A stretch of 7,398 nt of DNA from Flavobacteriales bacterium (GTDB lineage: Bacteria > Bacteroidota > Bacteroidia > Flavobacteriales > UA16), in the NCBI GenBank assembly GCA_018700255.1, contig JABISU010000235.1, forward strand, positions 1-7,398, read 5' to 3'. The notes under the pieces were generated by a model, which saw nothing but the letters and a program-made list of their open reading frames with translations, was not told the DNA's origin and did no database searches. Positions 1 to 5,966 of this stretch are shown in pieces. Numbering within the stretch: position 1 is the first letter of the stretch; each line of letters begins with the position of its first letter. The position numbers and the translations under genes were made by a program.

Positions 1-893
1 ACGAGAATGCGAATTTACATGCCTTACAAGGACTTTTCCCTAAACTTCGCATCGTTTCTCGAGGGCACGATATTCGAGTAAAGGGGAGCCGCGAAGATGT
101 AGGGAGATTTGAAGAGGTGATGAGAATGGTTGTTTGGCATGTCGACAGGTATTTAAGCCTGACAATAGACGACCTTGAAAGGCTTTCAAAATCTAATGAA
201 ACCAAAGTCATGCGCGATGCAGGAGCTGACGATGTAATCGTTCACGGCCCTGGAGGTAACAGAGTTATCGCCCGCACCCCTAACCAACACAAATTGGTAG
301 AAGCTGTCTCTGAACACGATATGGTTTTCGCTGTGGGGCCTGCTGGAACAGGGAAAACCTACACAGCCGTTGCCCTTGCTGTGAAAGCACTTAAGGACAA
401 GCGTGTAAAGAAAATTATCCTAACAAGACCGGCTGTTGAAGCTGGCGAAAATCTCGGTTTTCTTCCCGGGGACATGAAGGATAAACTCGACCCCTACCTC
501 CAACCCCTCTACGACGCTCTCACCGATATGATTCCATACGATAAGGTCGCCGAGCATATGGAAAATGGTGTAATAGAAGTAGCCCCCCTAGCTTTTATGC
601 GTGGGCGAACTTTAGATAAAGCTTTCGTCATTTTAGACGAATCCCAAAACACAACAATCCCTCAAATCAAGATGTTTCTCACACGCATGGGGCGAGACGC
701 GAAATATATCATCACCGGAGACGAAACCCAGGTCGACCTGCCTCACAAACAGAAGTCCGGACTTGTTCACGCTTTAGAAATCCTCAAAGACGTTGAGGGC
801 ATTTCTACAGTTCGCCTAACAGGGGTTGATGTAATGCGCCACCGTCTTGTACGTGCTGTCATAACCGCCTTCGGAAAGGAACAGAATAAATAA
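1..893 (+). CDS. phoH: PhoH-family P-loop NTPase (5' end outside window)
   Basis: Cytoplasmic PhoH/YbeZ-type ATPase. The family is linked to RNA and ribosome metabolism, often alongside YbeY, but its exact role is unsettled. The frame is open from base 3, and the residues before the first in-frame Met and Val codons ([15 protein letters not shown] and onward) match the family's N-terminal KH-like region. The gene therefore starts upstream of the window, with perhaps 20 residues missing, and 296 residues are visible. The Walker A motif GPAGTGKT lies at 336-359. The PhoH-typical segment [17 protein letters not shown] follows at about 423-473. Walker B FVILDE lies at 624-641, followed by SQNTT, and the sensor-like [11 protein letters not shown] follows near 710-740. 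All motifs are intact. The stop at 891-893 is 2 nt before purC, which implies co-transcription. The family call is firm and the biological role is not. Confidence 0.95.
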   Translation, partial: ENANLHALQGLFPKLRIVSRGHDIRVKGSREDVGRFEEVMRMVVWHVDRYLSLTIDDLERLSKSNETKVMRDAGADDVIVHGPGGNRVIARTPNQHKLVEAVSEHDMVFAVGPAGTGKTYTAVALAVKALKDKRVKKIILTRPAVEAGENLGFLPGDMKDKLDPYLQPLYDALTDMIPYDKVAEHMENGVIEVAPLAFMRGRTLDKAFVILDESQNTTIPQIKMFLTRMGRDAKYIITGDETQVDLPHKQKSGLVHALEILKDVEGISTVRLTGVDVMRHRLVRAVITAFGKEQNK

Positions 894-895
894 CT

Positions 896-1867
896 GTGAA
901 ATCAATTACTGTGAACAACCCTACTCCTATTACGAAAACCGATTTTCATTTTTCAGGCCAAACAGCAGCTTATTTCGGTAAGGTTCGCGACATGTACACC
1001 ATAGGAGATGACCTCATGGTTGCCGTTGTTTCTGATAGGATAAGCGCCTTCGACGTCGTTATGCCACGTGGGATTCCCTTCAAAGGGCAAGTCCTAAATG
1101 GAGTTGCATCTATTTTCCTAGATGCCGTATCTGACATCGTTCCCACTTGGAAAATTGCCACCCCAGATCCAAATGTAACAGTGGGGCATCGTTGCGAACC
1201 TATCCGACTCGAGATGGTCATACGTGGATATCTTACCGGACACGCACACCGCGAGTACACCTCCGGGAAACGCTCCTTATGTGGAACCACCATGCCTGAA
1301 GGGTTAAGTGAACATGACCAATTCCCTATACCCATCATCACCCCAGCTACTAAAGCTGAGGAAGGTCACGATGAAGACATCTCACCAGCTGACATCCTCT
1401 CTAGAGGTATCGTCAGCCATGACGTCTATGCCGAACTCGAACGCATAACTCGTGCTCTTTTCACACGTGGAACAGAAATAGCCGCTTCTAAAGGACTTAT
1501 ACTTGTTGATACAAAATACGAATTCGGAATGCATAACGGGAAGATTATGCTCATAGACGAGATACACACCCCTGATAGCTCTAGATTTTTTTACGCTGAT
1601 GGTTACACAGAGCGACAAGCTGCAGGCTTACCACAAAAGCAGCTTAGTAAGGAATTCGTCCGAGAGTGGCTTATGTCCAACGACTTCATGGGACTCAAAG
1701 GGCAAACTTTACCTCCTCTCACAGAAGATTTCATCAAACTCGTCTCCACACGATATATCGAACTCTTCGAAAAAGTCACCGGGTCTGAATTTATCATGAA
1801 CTCCTCAGATTCTCCCCTTGATCGCATAGAAAAAAACGTCGAAGAATGGCTAGCTAATAGAACATGA
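896..1867 (+). CDS. purC: Phosphoribosylaminoimidazole-succinocarboxamide synthase (SAICAR synthetase)
   Basis: ATP-dependent ligase of de novo purine synthesis that joins aspartate to CAIR to give SAICAR; cytoplasmic. The nucleotide-binding start GKVRD is at residues 28-32, followed by [20 protein letters not shown] (46-65). The central block [14 protein letters not shown] is present, as are the signature LVDTKYEFG (203-211) and the metal/substrate segment around D221, E222 and TPDSSRFF. At 323 residues it is the long form usual in Bacteroidota and resembles yeast Ade1 in size; E. coli PurC is about 237. The GTG at 896 is chosen because it lies 2 nt after phoH and heads the longest frame. 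A second in-frame GTG at 911 has nearly the same surrounding bases and would give a 318-residue protein closer to the usual N-terminus, so the start is uncertain. The only purine-rich Shine-Dalgarno-like stretch, at 875-880, is about 15 nt from 896, which is too far to decide between them. Confidence 0.95.
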   Translation: MKSITVNNPTPITKTDFHFSGQTAAYFGKVRDMYTIGDDLMVAVVSDRISAFDVVMPRGIPFKGQVLNGVASIFLDAVSDIVPTWKIATPDPNVTVGHRCEPIRLEMVIRGYLTGHAHREYTSGKRSLCGTTMPEGLSEHDQFPIPIITPATKAEEGHDEDISPADILSRGIVSHDVYAELERITRALFTRGTEIAASKGLILVDTKYEFGMHNGKIMLIDEIHTPDSSRFFYADGYTERQAAGLPQKQLSKEFVREWLMSNDFMGLKGQTLPPLTEDFIKLVSTRYIELFEKVTGSEFIMNSSDSPLDRIEKNVEEWLANRT

Positions 1868-1880
1868 TCTGAGAACTATT

Positions 1881-2474
1881 ATGAGTCGCAAAAAGAAAAA
1901 CAACACTCCCTGGCAAGCTGACGCCTTAGAAGCCGTCCGCACTCTACGTGCTGGAGGAGTAATAATTCATAAATCCGATACCGTCTGGGGAGTAGCGTGT
2001 GACGCCACAAACTCCGATGCCGTATCAAAGCTACGAAAGCTAAAGATGCGCGACGACGCCTCTCCCATCCTTGTCCTCGTTGCTGATATTGGCCTGATTG
2101 AGAGACATTACTCTGAAATACCCGATGCCGCTTGGGATTTATTCGAGCACAGCAACCGACCGACGACTGTTATTATGCCGGGCGCAAAAGGAGTCGACCC
2201 AAGCATCCTCGGTCCTGATGACTCACTCGGCATTCGCCTTATCCATGACGAGTGGACACAATTCGTCGCCCGCGGATTAGCACGCCCTCTTGCGAGTTCT
2301 AGCGCTAACATCACCGGTTCGCCCACCCCTATCAACTACGACTCTATCTCCCCTGAAATTCTAGACGGAGCCGATTTTACCAGTTTACACAGGCGCTCCG
2401 AACTAGATAGCCCCAACTCCTCATTCATTGCTGCCTTTGACACCTCTGGTAGATTTAAAATTCTACGCAGCTAA
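1881..2474 (+). CDS. tsaC: Threonylcarbamoyl-AMP synthase, short TsaC/YrdC type
   Basis: Makes L-threonylcarbamoyladenylate from threonine, bicarbonate and ATP, the first step of t6A37 modification in ANN-decoding tRNAs; TsaB/TsaD complete the transfer. The protein is a single YrdC domain of 197 residues without the C-terminal Sua5 domain. Visible family blocks are DTVWGVACDAT (33-43), the KxR ATP/substrate motif K55-M-R57, the SLGIRL strand (115-120), the SxN motif S141-A-N143 within SSSANITGSPTP, and a late SSF segment matching the usual SSII/STVV. An oddity is that the P-T of the usual YPTDT/YPTET loop is replaced by K31-S32. The start is ATG 1881, 13 nt after the purC stop, with no strong Shine-Dalgarno; the N-terminus is basic (RKKK). 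It is the third gene of the phoH-purC-tsaC unit. Bacteroidota can carry a second, longer Sua5, so this copy could be a YciO-like paralogue with a different role. Confidence 0.85.
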   Translation: MSRKKKNNTPWQADALEAVRTLRAGGVIIHKSDTVWGVACDATNSDAVSKLRKLKMRDDASPILVLVADIGLIERHYSEIPDAAWDLFEHSNRPTTVIMPGAKGVDPSILGPDDSLGIRLIHDEWTQFVARGLARPLASSSANITGSPTPINYDSISPEILDGADFTSLHRRSELDSPNSSFIAAFDTSGRFKILRS

Positions 2475-2500
2475 ATATCCATAGCTACTTATCTATAGAT

Positions 2501-2508
2501 TAGATTTG
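2501..2508 (+). promoter_or_regulatory. Putative Bacteroidota -7 element ahead of cca
   Basis: TAGATTTG matches the Bacteroidota -7 consensus TAnnTTTG exactly. Transcription would begin around 2512-2516, giving a short leader of roughly 20 nt before the TTG start at 2534. No clear TTTG -33 element lies at the usual 19-22 nt upstream. The element is the best candidate for separating cca from the phoH-purC-tsaC unit, but read-through from that unit is equally possible. Confidence 0.4.
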
Positions 2509-2533
2509 CAACCTTCTAAATTCGACTTTTTTT

Positions 2534-3943
2534 TTGAACTATAAAAAATCCCTACAGGACAGCATTTTCAAAGCTATCGGAAAAATAGCCGATAAGCGTG
2601 GGGAGCGTGTGTTTGTTATCGGAGGATTTGTTCGGGATCTAATCTTAGACAGACCGTCGAAGGATATAGACATTGTAACCGAAGGAAAGGGAATCGATCT
2701 TGCGAGAGATGTTGCTAAAGAATTAAAAATCCGCAAAGTCAACGTATTTAAAAATTTCGGCACCGCTATGTTCAACTTCGGCGACCTAGAAGTTGAGTTC
2801 GTAGGTGCGAGGAAAGAGTCTTATAATCGTGGCAGCCGAAAACCTGTCGTTGAAGACGGTACCCTTGAGGACGACCAAAACCGCCGCGATTTCACCATCA
2901 ATGCTATGGCTCTCTCCCTAAATTCAAAAAACTACGGTGAACTCATAGATCCTTTCAATGGTATGCGCGACCTCGACTTAGGAGTTATACGCACCCCTCT
3001 CGATCCTAATATTACGTATAATGACGACCCACTTAGGATGATGCGCGCCGTAAGGTTCGCTACGCAATTAGGTTTCACTATCGTTCCTGAAAGCATAAAC
3101 GCCCTTAAGCGTAACGCCACTAGATTGGAGATTATCTCTATGGAGCGAATACATATCGAATTGAATAAAATCATTCTCGCTAATCGTCCCGGACAAGGAT
3201 TTAAAATCCTTGCTAAGACTGGCCTTCTAGAGCAATTCTTTCCTGAGATGGTAGATCTTCAAGGGGTCGAAAAACGTAACGGTATAGGACACAAGGACAA
3301 CTTCCTTCATACTCTGCAAGTTTTAGAAAACGTTAGCGACAAGAGTGATGACCTATGGTTACGGTGGGCTGCTATACTTCATGACATCGCTAAACCTCCT
3401 ACTAAGAGATTCGATAAAAGAAACGGTTGGACTTTCCATGGTCATGAGGATAAAGGAGCACGTATGACACCTGTAATTTTTAAACGTCTTAAGCTCCCTT
3501 TAGACGCAAAAATGAAGTTCGTACAAAAACTTGTACTTCTCCACCTTAGACCTATCGCCCTCACTAAGGAAGTTGTTACAGATAGTGCAATACGAAGGTT
3601 ACTTTACGAAGCTGGAGATGATATAGACGCACTTATGATCCTATGTCGTGCAGATATCACTTCTAAAAATGAAGCAAAAGTCGAGAGATACCTTAAAAAC
3701 TACGATATCGTAATTAAAAAATTAAAGGAAGTCGAAGAAAGCGATTCTATTAGAAATTTCCAACCACCCGTAACAGGTGAGATGATTATGAAAACCTTCG
3801 GCATCCCCCCCTCACGACCCATAGGAGATATTAAAAAAGCCATTAAGGAAGCCATTCTTGAAGGAGATATAAAAAATGATCCTGAAGAAGCCTTCGAGTT
3901 AATGTTAAAGCTTGGCTTAGAGATGGGACTTAAAAAGGGTTAA
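2534..3943 (+). CDS. cca: CCA-adding tRNA nucleotidyltransferase with HD domain
   Basis: Class II nucleotidyltransferase that builds or repairs the 3'-CCA of tRNAs without a nucleic acid template; cytoplasmic. The N-terminal polymerase-beta-like head carries GGFVRD (30-35) and the catalytic carboxylates D44 and D46 in DIDIV. RRDFTINAMAL and the nucleotide-selecting block DDPLRMMRAVRFA follow. The tRNA-binding middle is followed by an HD-type phosphohydrolase-like domain with LHDIAKPP and a downstream HGHED. The length of 469 residues is normal for the head-plus-HD form in Bacteroidota. The start is TTG at 2534, the only start-like codon between the in-frame stop at 2501 and the conserved N-terminus, and the residues after it (NYKKSLQ, then IF) line up with where homologues begin. 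The gene follows a 59-nt gap with its own promoter-like element. Its stop overlaps the stop of convergent glnS. Confidence 0.94.
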   Translation: MNYKKSLQDSIFKAIGKIADKRGERVFVIGGFVRDLILDRPSKDIDIVTEGKGIDLARDVAKELKIRKVNVFKNFGTAMFNFGDLEVEFVGARKESYNRGSRKPVVEDGTLEDDQNRRDFTINAMALSLNSKNYGELIDPFNGMRDLDLGVIRTPLDPNITYNDDPLRMMRAVRFATQLGFTIVPESINALKRNATRLEIISMERIHIELNKIILANRPGQGFKILAKTGLLEQFFPEMVDLQGVEKRNGIGHKDNFLHTLQVLENVSDKSDDLWLRWAAILHDIAKPPTKRFDKRNGWTFHGHEDKGARMTPVIFKRLKLPLDAKMKFVQKLVLLHLRPIALTKEVVTDSAIRRLLYEAGDDIDALMILCRADITSKNEAKVERYLKNYDIVIKKLKEVEESDSIRNFQPPVTGEMIMKTFGIPPSRPIGDIKKAIKEAILEGDIKNDPEEAFELMLKLGLEMGLKKG

Positions 3944-5607
3944 TCTTTCCCCTTCCAACCATCGCGAAGAGTAACTGTGCGGTTGAACACCAATGCGCCT
4001 TGTTTAGAGTAACGAGAGTCCGGAGTGAAGTATCCTAAGCGGGTAAACTGGTAGGTAGTGCCGTGGGTTGCTGACGCTAGAGAGGGCTCAAGTTTACAGC
4101 ATTTTAGAATCTCTAACGAACTCGGGTTGAGAAATTCTGTAAACTCTTGATCTTTATGTCCATCTGGATTATCATCGGAGAAGAGACGATCATAGAGGCG
4201 GACTTCTGCATCGATGGCTTTTGTGGCTTCTACCCAATGAAGGGTGCCTTTTGCTTTAATGCCACTCGTATCAGAGCCACTCTTAGAGTTGTCGAAATAG
4301 TTTACGTGAACCTCGATTACATCGCCTGAGGGGTTGCAGACATGATCTACATACTCGACTTTGTATGCACTCTTGAGGCGGACGACTTTACCTGGAGCAA
4401 GTCTGAACCATTTTCTGTTTGCTTCTATCTTGAAATCCTCAGATTCGATATATAGCTCGCGCCCAAAAGGGAGGTCACGATATCCAGAGTCAGGATCCTC
4501 GGGGTTATTCTCAGATGGGAGCATTTCAATTTGTGACTCGGGATAGTTGAGTATTACAAGTTTTATAGGATTTAGAACCGCCATTACACGGGGGGCGACA
4601 CGGTTGAGGTCGTCACGGATCGCAAACTCTAAGAGCCCCACGTCAATTATATTTTCTCGCTTTGCCACTCCTACTCTATTGATAAACTCACGAATGCTTG
4701 TAGGAGTATATCCCCGACGTCGTAGTCCACTGAGAGTAGGCATCCGCGGATCATCCCAACCATCGACATATCCATCTTCTACTATCGAAAGAAGCTTTCG
4801 CTTAGACATAACAGTGTAGTTGAGATTGAGTCTAGCAAATTCAGTTTGGCTCGAAGGGAATATCTCAAGATTCTCTATATACCAATCGTATAAAGGACGG
4901 TGTACCTCAAACTCTAGCGAGCAAAGACTATGTGTAATGCCTTCGATACTATCTGACTGACCGTGAGCGAAATCGTACATCGGGTAAATGCACCATTTAT
5001 CTCCCGTTCGATGGTGTGTGGCAAACAAAATACGATACATCAGCGGGTCACGAAGGTGCATATTTGGGTTTCCCATATCAATTTTTGCGCGCAGAACACA
5101 GTGTCCAGCTTCGAACTCACCAGCTTTCATTCTCTCAAATAGGTCAAGGTTCTCTTTAGGGGTTCTATCGCGAAAAGGGCTATGTGTTCCGGGTTGGGTT
5201 GGAGTGCCTTTTTGCTTTGCTATATCATCTGAAGACTGGTCATCGATGTATGCCTTACCGTCGTCAATAAGTTTGAGGGCATACTTATATAATTGGTCGA
5301 AGTAATCGCTCGTAAAGAACTCTCCTCCATTAGGTTTAAAACCAAGCCATTTAATATCCTCTCGTATTGCATCAACGTACTCTACATCTTCCTTGATGGG
5401 GTTTGTATCATCAAAACGAAGATTCGTTTTTCCACCAAATTCCTCCGCCAAACCGAAACTTATGCAGATAGCTTTAGCGTGACCGATGTGTAAATATCCG
5501 TTTGGCTCAGGAGGGAAACGTGTATGAACTATCCCTCCATATTTTCCCGCCGCAATATCAGCGTCAATTTTTTGCTGTAAGAAGTGGCGACTTGTGTTTT
5601 CTGACAT
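3940..5607 (-). CDS. glnS: Glutaminyl-tRNA synthetase
   Basis: Class I aminoacyl-tRNA synthetase that charges tRNA-Gln directly with glutamine. Its presence suggests the organism need not rely on GatCAB for Gln-tRNA. FPPEPNGYLHIGHAKA contains the HIGH motif at residues 40-43, and the KMSKS-equivalent MSKRK is at 267-271. LRFDDTNP (63-70), YDFAHGQSDS (211-220, amino-acid and tRNA acceptor pocket) and CSLEFEVHRPLYDW (229-242) are all typical. The C-terminal half forms the anticodon-binding beta-barrels. At 555 residues it nearly equals E. coli GlnRS (554). The ATG at 5607 is preferred over an upstream in-frame TTG at 5622. The protein then begins MSENTSRHF like homologues, and the TTG would lie upstream of the apparent promoter -7 element. 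The gene is monocistronic, divergent from clpS and convergent with cca. Confidence 0.97.
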   Translation of the reverse strand: MSENTSRHFLQQKIDADIAAGKYGGIVHTRFPPEPNGYLHIGHAKAICISFGLAEEFGGKTNLRFDDTNPIKEDVEYVDAIREDIKWLGFKPNGGEFFTSDYFDQLYKYALKLIDDGKAYIDDQSSDDIAKQKGTPTQPGTHSPFRDRTPKENLDLFERMKAGEFEAGHCVLRAKIDMGNPNMHLRDPLMYRILFATHHRTGDKWCIYPMYDFAHGQSDSIEGITHSLCSLEFEVHRPLYDWYIENLEIFPSSQTEFARLNLNYTVMSKRKLLSIVEDGYVDGWDDPRMPTLSGLRRRGYTPTSIREFINRVGVAKRENIIDVGLLEFAIRDDLNRVAPRVMAVLNPIKLVILNYPESQIEMLPSENNPEDPDSGYRDLPFGRELYIESEDFKIEANRKWFRLAPGKVVRLKSAYKVEYVDHVCNPSGDVIEVHVNYFDNSKSGSDTSGIKAKGTLHWVEATKAIDAEVRLYDRLFSDDNPDGHKDQEFTEFLNPSSLEILKCCKLEPSLASATHGTTYQFTRLGYFTPDSRYSKQGALVFNRTVTLRDGWKGKD

Positions 5608-5611
5608 GTAG

Positions 5612-5645
5612 CAAAAATACAATGCTCGCCTTATCTTTGTACAAG
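5612..5645 (-). promoter_or_regulatory. Putative glnS promoter (-33 and -7 elements)
   Basis: On the minus strand, TATTTTTG (5619 down to 5612) is an exact TAnnTTTG match. A partial -33 element CTTG (5645 down to 5642) lies 22 nt upstream. The -7 element ends only 4 nt before the ATG at 5607, so the predicted transcript start is at or within a few bases of the start codon. This supports ATG 5607 over the upstream TTG 5622. Confidence 0.5.
5632..5639 (+). promoter_or_regulatory. Putative clpS -7 element
   Basis: TATCTTTG is an exact TAnnTTTG match on the plus strand and would start transcription near 5643-5647, giving a leader of about 25 nt before clpS. No TTTG -33 element is evident at the expected distance; that region is occupied by the opposing glnS -7 element. 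Confidence 0.45.
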
Positions 5646-5662
5646 CACTTAATAAGTTTATC

Positions 5663-5667
5663 AGGAG
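5663..5667 (+). promoter_or_regulatory. Shine-Dalgarno of clpS
   Basis: AGGAG lies 3 nt before ATG 5671, a rather short spacing. It is the only strong ribosome binding site in the window; the other visible starts have none. It supports the chosen clpS start. Confidence 0.6.
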
Positions 5668-5670
5668 TTT

Positions 5671-5955
5671 ATGATATATAATTCAAGCACAGAAACCAAG
5701 GAAGAAGTCTTAGTAGATGTAAAAATCGATATGGGCTGGAAGATTGTTGTTTACAACGATGACCACAACACTTTCGACCACGTCATTGAGAGGCTCGTCG
5801 CGACCTGCGGGCACGAGCCCCTTCAAGCTGAACAATGCGCTATGATCATACATTTCAAAGGGAAATGCTCAGTAAAGAGTGGTTCGTATAACGAATTAGA
5901 ACCTATGTGCACATCTCTTTTAGAGGCCGATATTACAGCTGAAATAGAGCCTTGA
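5671..5955 (+). CDS. clpS: ATP-dependent Clp protease adaptor ClpS
   Basis: Small cytoplasmic adaptor that recognises N-degron substrates and delivers them to ClpA/ClpC-type unfoldases with ClpP. The 94-residue protein has a short variable N-terminal tail (1-22) and then the conserved core: KIVVYNDDHNTFDHVIE with N29-D30-D31 of the N-terminal-residue pocket, AEQCAMIIH ending in the pocket histidine H61, and FKGKCSVKSGSY. The position matching the E. coli Met40 gatekeeper is Phe35, and NTF at this place is how I recall Bacteroidota ClpS reading. The start is ATG 5671 with a good Shine-Dalgarno at 5663-5667. The gene diverges from glnS and sits 11 nt ahead of a secreted UnbV-type gene, which may share its transcript even though no functional link is evident. 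Confidence 0.95.
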   Translation: MIYNSSTETKEEVLVDVKIDMGWKIVVYNDDHNTFDHVIERLVATCGHEPLQAEQCAMIIHFKGKCSVKSGSYNELEPMCTSLLEADITAEIEP

Positions 5956-5966
5956 AATATTGTGCT

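Noticed and set aside
117..893. GTG 117 or ATG 120 as the start of phoH
   Set aside because: The frame is open to the left edge, and the upstream residues match the conserved N-terminal region of the family, so the gene begins outside the window.
970..1341. Minus-strand reading frame inside purC (123 codons), and similar frames opposite tsaC, cca and glnS
   Set aside because: They lie wholly within well-supported genes in another frame, show no recognisable domain and have low-complexity shadow-like composition.
3935..3954. Intrinsic terminator between cca and glnS
   Set aside because: The stem is only 5 bp with a 10-nt loop and a short T run on one strand. This is too weak to list as a feature; it is mentioned only with the overlap finding.
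5608..5622. TTG 5622 as the glnS start, adding five residues
   Set aside because: It would place the start upstream of the apparent -7 element. The extra residues (MYFCY) are not typical, and ATG 5607 gives the usual N-terminus.
5647..5657. Inverted repeat ACTTA-A-TAAGT in the clpS leader
   Set aside because: The 5-bp AT-rich arms with a 1-nt centre cannot form a useful hairpin and are expected by chance; no support as an operator.
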